40,858 nt of DNA, from NCBI GenBank assembly GCA_964537505.1, contig CAZICK010000031.1:1-40858 (forward strand), written 5' to 3'. A program made the translations under genes and the position numbers. Numbering within the stretch: the first letter of the stretch is position 1; every line of letters starts with the position of its first letter. The stretch comes from DAINBT01 sp036732785. GTDB taxonomy: Bacteria; Planctomycetota; Phycisphaerae; Sedimentisphaerales; SM23-30. Of the stretch, positions 15,881-24,258 are shown piece after piece. The notes beneath the pieces were generated by a model. It saw nothing but the letters and a program-made list of their open reading frames with translations. It did not search any database and was not told the origin of the DNA.

Positions 15881-16837
15881 ATGTGGCGTTATGTTGTCAA
15901 ACGTTTGTTTCTCGCTCCGGTAGTCCTGTGGGTGATTTATACGGTAACTTTCCTGATGGCGGTTATTATTCCGGGTAATCCCTTCAAAACCGGCGAACGA
16001 AACCTCAACGAAGACGTTCAACTCGCAGTCATGGCTCAATATCACGCTGACGATAATTGGCTTTTATATCGTGAATACCTGGCTGGTTTGTTCAGGCCGA
16101 TTCAGGCTATACGTGGACAGGGGCCATTGATCGATCTGGGACCCTCGTGGCAATACTGTGATTGGACCTGCAATCAGATTATAGGTTCCGCACTGCCGGT
16201 TTCGGTGGGACTGGGACTGACGGCGATGTTTTTGGCTACGGTTCTGGGTGTGCCCATCGGTGTTATCAGCGGCATCAAACGCAACAGTTGGTTCGACTAC
16301 ACTTCGCTGAGCCTGGCACTGGTGGGAATATCTCTGCCGACCTTTGTCACCGGCACCGCTTTGCTGATTTTATTCGCGGTCAAATTAGCCTGGCTGCCGG
16401 TCGGCGGCTGGGGAAGTATTTCACAGCTTTGGCTGCCGGCCTTTACGCTGTCGCTGCCGTTCATGGCATATATCGCCAGACTGACTCGGCTGGGAATACT
16501 TGACGTAATGGCCAGCGATTATATTCGTACCGCACGTGCCAAAGGACTGGCGCCATGGAGGGTAGTCTGGAAGCACGCTCTGAAAAACGCATTCCTGCCG
16601 ATTCTCAGCTACCTTGGTCCCGCCACCGCCGCCGCACTAACCGGCTCATTTGTCGTCGAAAAAATATTCAATATCCCGGGGCTTGGTGAGCATTTCGTTG
16701 CCAGTGTTCTAAATCGCGACCGGGCCATGATATTGGCTACGGTACTGGTTTACTCCACCGTTATTATTTTATTTAATCTACTGGTCGATCTCACCTACGC
16801 TGCGGTCGATCCGCGTATCAATCTCGAAAAACAATGA
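15881..16837 (+). CDS. Oligopeptide/dipeptide ABC transporter permease (DppB/OppB type)
   Basis: 318 residues from the ATG at 15881, chosen because CAGGA stands upstream and the protein then starts MWRYVVKRLF as in other DppB proteins; an in-frame codon 42 nt earlier would add an unlikely leader. It is a six-helix inner-membrane permease with the EAA loop DYIRTARAKGLAPWRVVWKH and the family ending VDPRINL. It would form the channel with the next gene product. Its stop overlaps the next start (ATGA), as usual in opp/dpp operons. Substrate is a peptide or related compound by family knowledge; no binding protein is nearby to refine it. Confidence 0.93.
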   Translation: MWRYVVKRLFLAPVVLWVIYTVTFLMAVIIPGNPFKTGERNLNEDVQLAVMAQYHADDNWLLYREYLAGLFRPIQAIRGQGPLIDLGPSWQYCDWTCNQIIGSALPVSVGLGLTAMFLATVLGVPIGVISGIKRNSWFDYTSLSLALVGISLPTFVTGTALLILFAVKLAWLPVGGWGSISQLWLPAFTLSLPFMAYIARLTRLGILDVMASDYIRTARAKGLAPWRVVWKHALKNAFLPILSYLGPATAAALTGSFVVEKIFNIPGLGEHFVASVLNRDRAMILATVLVYSTVIILFNLLVDLTYAAVDPRINLEKQ

Positions 16838-17799
16838 CAACCACTGCAAAAAAAAACACTACAATCGCAGACGAGGCCCCTGCCGCGAACGTTCCTGTTC
16901 GGTGTTTGCCCTGGCAGCGTTTTTATCGTAACCGCTCAGCGATGGTCTCCATAGTAGTATTGGCGGTTGTCCTGCTTACGTGCCTGGCGACACTGCCCAT
17001 TTCGATCGACCAGTATCAACTGCAGCAACTCGATTTCAATCGTCAGCCACCGCGGATTGGACCTGTTTTTGCACCGTTCGGATATGATCTTCTGGGACGA
17101 AACCTGCTTTGGCGGTGCCTGTTTGGCGGACTGGTCAGTTTGGGAATCGGACTGGCGGCTGCGGCTATTTCGGTCACTATCGGAACACTATGGGGCCTGA
17201 CCGCCGGCTGGTACGGTGGAAGGGTTGACAACGTTATGATGCGACTGGTCGATATCCTTTATGGCCTGCCTTATATCCTGATGGTTATTTTACTCAAGAT
17301 AGCCTTTGAACCGATGCTGATAAAACTGCTGAACAACGTTTTCGGTCCCGGGCATGAAAGGGTGGCCAATATTATAATTTTGTTCGTGGCTATCGGAAGC
17401 ATAAGCTGGTTGACCATGGCACGGGTAATTCGAGGACAGGTGTTGTCCTTAAAGACCCAACCGTTTATAGAGGCCGCACGAGCAATGGGTTTGCCCACGC
17501 GAAAAATTCTGCTGAAACACCTGCTGCCGAACCTGATCGGACCGGTGATTGTATATGCGACCTTAACCGTTCCGCAGGCTATGCTGCAGGAATCCTTTCT
17601 GAGCTTTCTCGGCATCGGCATCGGACCTCCTATACCGACATGGGGATCATTGGCCGCCGAGGGCGTTAAAGCGGTTAACACTGTAATTAGTTTTTGGTGG
17701 ATGGTGGTTTTCCCCAGCGCTATGCTTGGACTGACACTGCTGTGTCTGAACTTCACGGGCGATGGCCTGCGCGACGCGCTCGATCCTCGTTTAAGGTAA
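16834..17799 (+). CDS. Oligopeptide/dipeptide ABC transporter permease (DppC/OppC type)
   Basis: 321 residues. A cytoplasmic n-terminus (to about 35) precedes the first membrane helix; then the extracytoplasmic family motif around FGYDLLGRNLLWRCLFGG, five further helices and the EAA loop EAARAMGLPTRKILLKHLLPN. The C-terminal LGDGLRDALDPR-type ending is kept as TGDGLRDALDPRLR. It pairs with the preceding DppB-like subunit, overlapping it by 4 nt, and the ATPase gene starts 5 nt after its stop. Confidence 0.93.
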   Translation: MTTTAKKNTTIADEAPAANVPVRCLPWQRFYRNRSAMVSIVVLAVVLLTCLATLPISIDQYQLQQLDFNRQPPRIGPVFAPFGYDLLGRNLLWRCLFGGLVSLGIGLAAAAISVTIGTLWGLTAGWYGGRVDNVMMRLVDILYGLPYILMVILLKIAFEPMLIKLLNNVFGPGHERVANIIILFVAIGSISWLTMARVIRGQVLSLKTQPFIEAARAMGLPTRKILLKHLLPNLIGPVIVYATLTVPQAMLQESFLSFLGIGIGPPIPTWGSLAAEGVKAVNTVISFWWMVVFPSAMLGLTLLCLNFTGDGLRDALDPRLR

Positions 17800-17804
17800 A
17801 CAAC

Positions 17805-18806
17805 ATGACCGACAACAACATCCTGTTATCAATCAGCAACCTCAAGGTCTCATTTTTTACCGATCAGGGGCAGGTCCGCGCCGTCGATAGCGACGGGTTC
17901 GACATATATAACGGAAAAACCCTTGCTTTGGTCGGTGAAAGCGGCTGTGGCAAAAGCGTTACGGCCCTGTCGATCCTGAGACTTCTGCCCGATCCACCCG
18001 GTAGGATCACAGACGGTAAAATCCTTTTTCGCCGGCAAAACCTGCTGGACCTGCCTGAAAAAAGGATGAGATCTATTCGTGGCAACGATATTGCCATGAT
18101 CTTCCAGGAACCTATGAGCAGTTTGAATCCCGTTTACACCGTCGGCGACCAGATTGTCGAAGCGATTGAGTTGCATCAAAATAAAAAAGGCTCTGCCGCC
18201 TGGGCCCATGCTGTCGAAATGCTCAGACTGGTCGGTATCGCCCAGCCGCAACAGCGAGCGCACGAATATCCACATCAGATGTCCGGTGGTATGTGTCAGC
18301 GGGTCATGATCGCCATGGCACTGAGCTGCGATCCCGCTCTGCTGATCGCGGACGAACCGACCACCGCTCTGGATGTTACCATCCAGGCCCAAATCCTCGA
18401 TCTCATCAGGCGCCTTCAGCAGCGCAACAACATGAGCGTATTACTGATCACCCACGACTTAGCCGTGGTAGCCGAAAACGCACACGATGTCGTGGTTATG
18501 TACGCCTCAAAGATAATGGAAAAGGCTCAGGTACATACCATCTTCGACAAACCGATACATCCTTATACTCGGGCCTTGCTGCGATCACTGCCACGAACGA
18601 ACAACAAGCAAAAACGACTCGAAGTTATTCCCGGTTCTGTACCCGATCCGCTGCATTTCCCCACAGGATGCAAGTTTCACCCACGCTGCTCTTATTGCCT
18701 ATCCGGAACAGACGAACTGTGTCGTACCAGGGAACCGCACATGGAAGAAATTCAGCCGGGCCACCACGTTGCCTGCTGGAAAGCAAAAGATATTTTGTCA
18801 AACTAA
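17805..18806 (+). CDS. Oligopeptide/dipeptide ABC transporter ATP-binding protein (DppD/OppD type)
   Basis: 333 residues from the ATG at 17805, 5 nt after the permease stop. Walker A GESGCGKS, Q-loop FQEPMSSLNP, signature MSGGMCQRV, Walker B LLIADEPTTALDV and H-loop ITHDLAVVA are all present. The signature has a cysteine where LSGGMRQR is usual, an uncommon but probably harmless change. The C-terminal oligopeptide domain keeps the CKFHPRC...C...C cysteine pattern thought to bind an iron-sulfur cluster or metal in this family. Partner of the DppF-type ATPase downstream. Confidence 0.93.
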   Translation: MTDNNILLSISNLKVSFFTDQGQVRAVDSDGFDIYNGKTLALVGESGCGKSVTALSILRLLPDPPGRITDGKILFRRQNLLDLPEKRMRSIRGNDIAMIFQEPMSSLNPVYTVGDQIVEAIELHQNKKGSAAWAHAVEMLRLVGIAQPQQRAHEYPHQMSGGMCQRVMIAMALSCDPALLIADEPTTALDVTIQAQILDLIRRLQQRNNMSVLLITHDLAVVAENAHDVVVMYASKIMEKAQVHTIFDKPIHPYTRALLRSLPRTNNKQKRLEVIPGSVPDPLHFPTGCKFHPRCSYCLSGTDELCRTREPHMEEIQPGHHVACWKAKDILSN

Positions 18807-18822
18807 ATTATAAAATGGACAG

Positions 18823-19803
18823 ATGAAATCTAACGATGACTTACTGGTAGTTGAGGACTTAAAGACCTATTTCCCCGTGCGTAAAGGTTTTTTCTCCAGC
18901 GTATCCGCATGGGTCAAAGCGGTGGACGGCGTTAGCTTACGAATTGAGCGGGGCAAAACGCTTGGCCTGGTCGGCGAAAGCGGCAGCGGAAAAACCACGC
19001 TCGGAAGAACCATCCTGAGACTGATCAACCCTGTCGGCGGAAAAGTAATCTTTGACGGAAAAGACATTTTTCAGCAAACGCCGCGCCGGCTCAGACAACT
19101 CCGACGTGACATGCAGATCATTTTTCAAGACCCATTCGGCTCACTCAATCCCCGAATGACCGTCGGAAATATCGTCGGTGAGGCAATGACCGTGCATGGC
19201 CTGGCCAGGGGCGCCGCGAGACACCGGCGAGTTGCCGAGCTTTTGGAGAAGGTGGGACTGTCCCCATCTCATATCAATCGTTACCCACACGAATTTTCCG
19301 GCGGCCAGCGACAGCGAATCGGCATCGCCCGCGCACTGGCGCTCAACCCCAAATTTATCGTTTGTGACGAGCCTGTCAGTGCACTGGATGTTTCCATTCA
19401 ATCGCAAATCATCAATCTGCTGCAGGACCTGCAGGAAGAATTCAGCCTGACATATCTGTTCATCGCTCACGACTTAGCGGTAGTCGAACACATCAGCGAT
19501 TACGTAGCCGTGATGTACCTGGGTAAAATTGTCGAATACGCACGGGCCGAGGATATTTACCGAAATCCAAAACATCCTTACACCATGGCCCTGCTCTCGG
19601 CGATCCCGCAACCGGACCCACACCGTCGGAGTAAACGCATCATCCTCCGCGGTGAAGCGCCAAGCCCCATCGATCCGCCGACCGGCTGCCCATACCACCC
19701 TCGCTGCCACCTGGCCGGCGACCGCTGCCGTCGGGACGTGCCTCAACTCGAACAAAAAAATGGCTCCGCTAATCACATCGCTTCCTGCTGGGCAACAAAA
19801 TAA
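18823..19803 (+). CDS. Oligopeptide/dipeptide ABC transporter ATP-binding protein (DppF/OppF type)
   Basis: 326 residues with Walker A GESGSGKTT, Q-loop FQDPFGSLNPR, signature FSGGQRQR, Walker B FIVCDEPVSALDV and H-loop IAHDLAVVE. The C-terminal extension has the CPYHPRC...C pattern of the peptide-transporter subfamily. It closes a four-gene permease/ATPase operon; the periplasmic binding protein normally found with such sets is absent here and must lie elsewhere. The start is 16 nt after the preceding stop. Confidence 0.93.
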   Translation: MKSNDDLLVVEDLKTYFPVRKGFFSSVSAWVKAVDGVSLRIERGKTLGLVGESGSGKTTLGRTILRLINPVGGKVIFDGKDIFQQTPRRLRQLRRDMQIIFQDPFGSLNPRMTVGNIVGEAMTVHGLARGAARHRRVAELLEKVGLSPSHINRYPHEFSGGQRQRIGIARALALNPKFIVCDEPVSALDVSIQSQIINLLQDLQEEFSLTYLFIAHDLAVVEHISDYVAVMYLGKIVEYARAEDIYRNPKHPYTMALLSAIPQPDPHRRSKRIILRGEAPSPIDPPTGCPYHPRCHLAGDRCRRDVPQLEQKNGSANHIASCWATK

Positions 19804-19855
19804 GTGAGCCTCCCAATCGGATATAAAATTGCCGTCGCCGGCCTGAACATAACAC

Positions 19856-19883
19856 TTGTCGAACACGTTCCAAAGCGTATAAT
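19856..19883 (+). promoter_or_regulatory. Candidate sigma70-type promoter of glyS
   Basis: TTGTCG (19856-19861) and a perfect TATAAT (19878-19883), 16 bp apart, about 53 bp before the glycyl-tRNA synthetase start. Confidence 0.6.
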
Positions 19884-19936
19884 GCAATCTTTACGTTAGA
19901 GTTATAGTTTTAAGCCAGGAACAAAAAGGTATAAAA

Positions 19937-21403
19937 ATGGTAGAAACACTAAAAAAATTGGACGATTTGGTATCGCTGTGCAAACGGCGTGGGTTTATCT
20001 TTCAAAGCAGCGACATCTACGGTGGGTTGGCCAGTTGCTACGACTACGGCCCGCTGGGAGTGGAATTGAAGAAAAATGTCAAGGCCGCATGGTGGAAATC
20101 GGTTGTACAGATGCGGGACGACATGGTCGGCCTGGACTGCAGTATCCTGATGCACCCGATGATCTGGAAGGCTTCCGGGCATGTCGATAAGTTCGCCGAC
20201 CTGATCGTGGAATGCAAAAAATGCAATACCAGAACACGCGTGGACCATCTTCAGGCCCTGGAGGGCGAACAGGCCACACATCACGAAAAACCGGAGATAG
20301 CCGCCCAGCAGAACCTCTCAGACAAAAACTGTCCCAATTGCGGCGCCACCGGCCGGTTCACCGAGCCGATGCCGTTCAAACTGATGTTCGAGACACGGAT
20401 GGGCGCAAACGTCGATGACGCCATGACCGTATATCTGCGACCGGAAACAGCACAGGGCATATTCGCCAACTACAGCAATGTGCTCGACAGTACGCGTCTG
20501 AAGGTACCCTTCGGAATCGCACAGATTGGCAAAAGTTTTCGCAACGAAGTGACCACAAAAGCGTTTATTTTCCGCACACGCGAATTTGAACAAATGGAAA
20601 TAGAGTTTTTCTGCAAACCCGGGACTGACGAGCAGTGGTGGGAAAAATGGAAAGACCAGAGAATGCAGTGGTATCTCGACCTGGGAATCCGAAAAGAGAA
20701 TCTGCAGTTTCGAACGCACGCACGCGATGAGTTGGCTCATTACGCCAAGGCATGTGTGGACATCGAATATCGTTTTCCATTTGGCCAGGGGGACTGGCAG
20801 GAACTGGAAGGCATTGCCAACCGCACCGATTATGATCTGCGTCAGCATCAGCGCGGAATGCGCTCGGTAACCCAGTGGATCGAAAACGGCCGTAACACCG
20901 AAGCCACGCCCCTGGCCCAGGAACGCGAAGATTGGACCAAAGGACCACTGAGTTATTTTGAGGAGGAAACACGCGAAAGGTTCATACCTTATGTGATCGA
21001 GCCGTCAGCCGGCGCGGACCGTGGGGCGTTAGCGTTTCTGGTCGATGCCTACGCTGAGGAGGAAGTCCGCGGAGAGAACCGCAACCTGCTGCGATTCCAT
21101 CCCGCGTTGGCGCCGATAAAGGTGGGAATATTCCCATTAGTAAAAAAAGAAGGAATGCCCGAAAAAGCAAGGGCGATTTATGAAGACTTACGCAGACACT
21201 TCAATTGTTTTTATGACCACAAGGGCGCCGTCGGCCGACGTTACCGCCGTCAGGACGAGGCCGGCACACCATTTTGCATAACAGTTGACGGCCAAACAGC
21301 CCAGGACAACACCGTAACCATACGAGACCGCGACTCCATGGAACAGGTCCGCGTCAACTGCGACAAGGTCAAAAGCTACCTGCGCGAAAAACTCGACGTT
21401 TGA
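19937..21403 (+). CDS. glyS: Glycyl-tRNA synthetase, dimeric (alpha2) class II type
   Basis: 488 residues, the single-chain GlyRS typical of many bacteria rather than the alpha2-beta2 form. It charges tRNA-Gly. Visible landmarks: the n-terminal SSDIYGGLASCYDYGPLG, a zinc-binding pair C93-x2-C96 with C132-x2-C135, class II motif 2 around residue 198-216 (SFRNEVTTKAFIFRTREFEQ) and the C-terminal anticodon-binding domain starting near 385 (LAPIKVGIFPLVKKEG). AAAAGGT is about 8 nt before the ATG. It has its own promoter and no operon partners. Confidence 0.97.
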   Translation: MVETLKKLDDLVSLCKRRGFIFQSSDIYGGLASCYDYGPLGVELKKNVKAAWWKSVVQMRDDMVGLDCSILMHPMIWKASGHVDKFADLIVECKKCNTRTRVDHLQALEGEQATHHEKPEIAAQQNLSDKNCPNCGATGRFTEPMPFKLMFETRMGANVDDAMTVYLRPETAQGIFANYSNVLDSTRLKVPFGIAQIGKSFRNEVTTKAFIFRTREFEQMEIEFFCKPGTDEQWWEKWKDQRMQWYLDLGIRKENLQFRTHARDELAHYAKACVDIEYRFPFGQGDWQELEGIANRTDYDLRQHQRGMRSVTQWIENGRNTEATPLAQEREDWTKGPLSYFEEETRERFIPYVIEPSAGADRGALAFLVDAYAEEEVRGENRNLLRFHPALAPIKVGIFPLVKKEGMPEKARAIYEDLRRHFNCFYDHKGAVGRRYRRQDEAGTPFCITVDGQTAQDNTVTIRDRDSMEQVRVNCDKVKSYLREKLDV

Positions 21404-21514
21404 TTGCCGCGGATAACAAATAGCGGTGAGAAGGTTAGAAGAGTGGGAAAGGTGGGCGAGCCGTGGGGAGGGGCGGGATCTTGTTGACTCTTTGGGCGGG
21501 CTGTGGTAGTTTTG

Positions 21515-21537
21515 GCTTATAGTTGAGATAAGCTTTT
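21515..21537 (+). terminator. Weak terminator-like hairpin downstream of glyS
   Basis: GCTTAT (21515-21520) pairs with ATAAGC (21528-21533) around a 7-nt loop and is followed by TTTT. It lies 112 nt after the glyS stop. The stem is short and AT-rich, so confidence is low. Confidence 0.3.
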
Positions 21538-21618
21538 ACGGCTGGGTGCGTTGCCTGGCCAAGAGTGGGCACACAAGTTTCTGACACCTTCACTTACACC
21601 AAAACCAAGGAATTATCA

Positions 21619-22038
21619 ATGAGGCAACCGGCAGGCATCTGCATGTTGATGTTACTGGCAACACACCCTTTATTTGCAGCAGAAAAACAAACTCAAGAAC
21701 CTGACCTTCTAAAAGATGCGACTATCAAGATATATAAAACCATCGACGAAGATGTGAATTTGAAATTGTATATCTTCAATCCCGCAGGTCATAAAGTCAC
21801 AGACAAAAGTCCGGCTATTGTCTTTTTCTTTGGCGGAGGATGGAATAGCGGGACTCCAACACAATTCGCGCCACAGGCAAAATACATGGCCTCACGTGGC
21901 ATGGTCGCCATCTGCGCGGAATACCGAACCAAAAAACCTCTCCATTCGAATGCGTAAAGGATGCAAAATCAGCCGTAAGATGGATTCGCAAAAACGCAAA
22001 GAACATGGGCATTGATGGCAACCGCATAGCAGCGGCGG
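21619..22038 (+). pseudogene. Secreted alpha/beta-hydrolase (esterase), frameshifted and truncated
   Basis: The ATG at 21619 has AAGGA upstream and begins a signal peptide (MRQPAGICMLMLLATHPLFA). The reading frame then gives a typical esterase oxyanion region, FFFGGGWNSGTPTQF, and YMASRGMVAICAEYRTK, but stops at 21957. One extra A in the A6 run at 21931-21936 would restore the family sequence PFECVKDAKSAVRWIRKNAK and GIDGNRIAAAGG, i.e. up to the nucleophile elbow. At 22039 similarity ends abruptly and a GC-rich phage sequence begins, so the catalytic serine, Asp and His are lost. Whether the missing base is real or a homopolymer error, the gene is truncated. Confidence 0.8.
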
Positions 22039-22323
22039 GAGGACGGCGCGTATCTCAAGATCGAGCGGTGCATAGTGGACGCCAACTGGGGATCGTCCAC
22101 CGATGTGGTTTACCAGTTCTGCCGCCAGAGCGAGCACGCGGCGATCATGATGCCCAGCCACGGGCGGTTCGTGGGCGCGTCGTCGCTGCCGTTCTCGGAG
22201 TACAATCGCAATCGCGGCGACCGCATGGGGCTCAACTGGCGCATCCCGAACGTGGCGGGCCGCCGGGCCGTGCGTGCACGTGATCTACGCTGTAAGAGCT
22301 TCATCCAGAGGAGCAGGCGATAG
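22039..22323 (+). pseudogene. Phage terminase large subunit (GpA-like) fragment
   Basis: From 22039 the plus strand reads EDGAYLKIERCIVDANWGSS followed by VVYQFCRQSEHAAIMMPSHG and LNWRIPNVAGRRAVR, which I recognise as the nuclease-domain part of GpA-type terminase large subunits found in phages. There is no start codon or ATPase domain upstream; the left end is the junction with the broken esterase. After GRRAVR the frame is disturbed and ends KSFIQRSRR with a stop at 22321, far short of the usual end. Prophage relic. Confidence 0.7.
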
Positions 22324-22503
22324 ATGGACGACCATACCCAGGTCAATGCGACCGAGGAGAATCGCGGCTTGGAATGTCCGTGTTGCGGGTGCCGACATTC
22401 TCGGGTGCTCTACACCCGGCGCGCCTGGGGTGGACGTATCCTGCGTCGCAGGGAGTGCCGCCACTGTGGAAGGAGGATTACAACCTTTGAGGTCGCAAAC
22501 TGA
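22324..22503 (+). CDS. NrdR-like zinc-ribbon mini-protein (59 aa), phage-associated
   Basis: An ATG immediately after the terminase stop, with GAGGAG 8-13 nt upstream, opens a 59-residue frame containing C18-P-C-C21-G and R-R-R-E-C45-R-H-C48-G-R-R-I-T-T-F-E. This is the zinc-ribbon signature of the NrdR repressor (C-P-x-C-G ... R-R-R-E-C-x-x-C-x-x-R-x-T-T-F/Y-E) without the following ATP-cone domain. It may be a phage regulator or a decayed NrdR. Its GC content matches the terminase and TrkH genes around it. It ends 6 nt before the convergent trkH stop. Confidence 0.65.
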   Translation: MDDHTQVNATEENRGLECPCCGCRHSRVLYTRRAWGGRILRRRECRHCGRRITTFEVAN

Positions 22504-22509
22504 TCTGCA

Positions 22510-23856
22510 TCAAACGGCCAAGTCGTTGTCCTGCTCGCCGGATTGCAGAGGTCCGCCGAAGAAGAGCGCGATTCCGAACGTGAGCGGACCCAAACGTCCG
22601 CAGAACATGAGGAACGTGATAACGAGTTTGCCGATGGTGCTCAGTGCCGAAGTGATGCCCGTGCTCAGGCCGACCGTCCCGAGCGCCGAGACGGCCTCAA
22701 ACAGGCTCTGCTCGAACTCGAATTTCTCTGTCAGCTCGAGAAGGTAGGTTCCGGCGACCAGCATGAAGATATAGAAGCCCAGCCCCGCCATCGCCATCCA
22801 GACGCGTTCGAGCGGGACGGCGCGGTTCCAGAAACACACTTCCTGGTCACCGCGCAGGGCGCTGCGCATCACGCCGACAAGTGCGGAAAACGTGGTGGAC
22901 TTGAGCCCGCCGCCGGTCCCGGAGGGTGACGCGCCGATCACCATGAGGACCGTCAACACGAGAAGCGATGCCCGTGACACTTGCGAAATGCTGATCGTGT
23001 TGAAGCCGACTGTGGTCATGGAGGTCATCGCTTGGAAGAACGACGCCATCAGCTTCTCGTCGGCGGGCTTCCCCTGGAGGCTCGGCTCGGCGAGGAAAAT
23101 GAGCGCGGTGCCCGCCACGGTAAGCCACAGGGTGCTCCAGAGGATGATTTTGCTCGTAAGCGTGATCTGCTTGATCTTGCCCCGGAGCATTCGCCAGTAG
23201 TCCACGCAGACGATGAACCCTATCGCCCCGAAGTAGCTCAGGATCGCGACCACCGCATTGAGCCAGAAGTTGCCCACGTAGGCCTCGAAACTGTTGTTGT
23301 AGAGGCTGAACCCGGCCGTGCAGAAGGACGAGACGCTATGGAAGATGGCGCTCCAGAGCGCGTTCGGGTCGCCACCATTGCGGAAGATGGGGTACAGGGC
23401 AAGTGCTCCGAAGAATTCGATCACGAGGGTGAAGGCGATGACGCTCCGTATGAACTTGTCGATGCGGAACGACTTCGGCAAACTGAAGATGGTGCGTCCC
23501 ACTTCGGTACGTTCCACGGACAGTTCCGTCTTGCGGGAAAGGATGACGAACGAGCCGAACGTCATGTAGCCGATGCCGCCGAGCTGGATGAGCACCAGCA
23601 CGACAAGCTGGCCGAGGAAGTTGTAGCAGTCCGAAACGCTCACGGTAACGAGCCCGGTCGTGGATACCGCGGACGTGGCGGTGAAAAGGTTGTCGAGCGG
23701 AGCGACGCCTGGGCTGCGCTGGACAAACGGCAGGCACAGGAAGAGCCAGCCGACGAGGATATACGACAGGTATCCCAAGAGCGCCAGCTTGGCCGGATGC
23801 AGTCCCTTCAAGAACTCGCAGAAACCGGCCAGAATCTCTTTGATCTTTCTCTTCAC
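22510..23856 (-). CDS. TrkH/KtrB-family potassium channel subunit
   Basis: 448 residues from the GTG at 23856, preferred over a GTG at 23901 because AAGGAAG stands 6-7 nt before it and it overlaps the preceding stop as GTGA. Four selectivity-filter repeats are visible (TSAVSTTGL, VSSFCTAGF, MTSMTTVGF, VSALGTVGL), each between membrane helices, as in K+-translocating subunits of Trk/Ktr systems. The gene is clearly richer in G and C than its neighbours. No TrkA/KtrA regulatory subunit is present in the window; instead a small HTH gene is coupled upstream. Likely horizontally acquired with the phage-like sequence. Confidence 0.9.
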   Translation of the reverse strand: MKRKIKEILAGFCEFLKGLHPAKLALLGYLSYILVGWLFLCLPFVQRSPGVAPLDNLFTATSAVSTTGLVTVSVSDCYNFLGQLVVLVLIQLGGIGYMTFGSFVILSRKTELSVERTEVGRTIFSLPKSFRIDKFIRSVIAFTLVIEFFGALALYPIFRNGGDPNALWSAIFHSVSSFCTAGFSLYNNSFEAYVGNFWLNAVVAILSYFGAIGFIVCVDYWRMLRGKIKQITLTSKIILWSTLWLTVAGTALIFLAEPSLQGKPADEKLMASFFQAMTSMTTVGFNTISISQVSRASLLVLTVLMVIGASPSGTGGGLKSTTFSALVGVMRSALRGDQEVCFWNRAVPLERVWMAMAGLGFYIFMLVAGTYLLELTEKFEFEQSLFEAVSALGTVGLSTGITSALSTIGKLVITFLMFCGRLGPLTFGIALFFGGPLQSGEQDNDLAV

Positions 23857-24050
23857 GACTTCTTCCTTGTCTGACGTCCTGACCGCTGGCTTCGTGCCCA
23901 CGCGTCGATTTCATCGCGGTCGAACCGCCACTGGCTGCCGATCTTCGACGCGGGAATCTTCCACTCCTGCGTCATGCGGTACAGCTTCGCCCGGCTGAAT
24001 TTCAGGTACTCGGTCAGTTCATCGAGTGTAAGCCACTTGTCGCTGGTCAA
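23853..24050 (-). CDS. Small excisionase/MerR-type helix-turn-helix DNA-binding protein
   Basis: 65 residues from a TTG at 24050 with AGGAG 8 nt upstream; longer in-frame starts would add an unrelated hydrophobic leader. The sequence WLTLDELTEYLKFSRAKLYR, then IPASKIGSQWRFDRDEIDAW, is the standard HTH_17/excisionase domain, here almost the entire protein, plus a basic tail. Such proteins act as phage excisionases or small regulators. Its stop overlaps the trkH GTG by 4 nt, so the two are probably translationally coupled. A role in regulating the potassium channel gene is inference. Confidence 0.75.
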   Translation of the reverse strand: MTSDKWLTLDELTEYLKFSRAKLYRMTQEWKIPASKIGSQWRFDRDEIDAWARSQRSGRQTRKKS

Positions 24051-24081
24051 GGCGTTTTCTCCTGTGAACAGATAGCAACAT

Positions 24082-24109
24082 ATAATAGCAGATACCATCG
24101 CAAAGTAAA
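24082..24109 (-). promoter_or_regulatory. Candidate promoter of the HTH-trkH pair
   Basis: On the minus strand TTTACT (24109-24104), a 16-bp spacer and TATTAT (24087-24082), about 31 bp before the TTG start. Confidence 0.4.
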
Positions 24110-24194
24110 GAAGAAAATCCGTCCGTCTGACCAATGGCCCTGTTGAATGACAATTGGGTTTAAAAAACCGCGAAAATTGACTGTTATATGAGGA

Positions 24195-24223
24195 TTGACT
24201 TTGTGAGGCAGATTGGTTATTCT
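24195..24223 (+). promoter_or_regulatory. Candidate sigma70-type promoter of the oxidoreductase operon
   Basis: TTGACT (24195-24200), 17-bp spacer, TATTCT (24218-24223): 5/6 and 5/6 matches, about 90 bp before the start at 24313. Confidence 0.6.
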
Positions 24224-24258
24224 GCTGGGAATGAGGCTCAGCGGCGTGGCTGAGTGTT

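Noticed and set aside
21484..21512. Promoter TTGACT-N17-TAGTTT for the broken esterase
   Set aside because: The -10 match is poor and it lies before the terminator-like hairpin; not convincing.
22981..23874. 297-codon plus-strand open frame opposite trkH
   Set aside because: Charged, repetitive composition typical of the antisense of a GC-rich membrane-protein gene; trkH has all four filter motifs.
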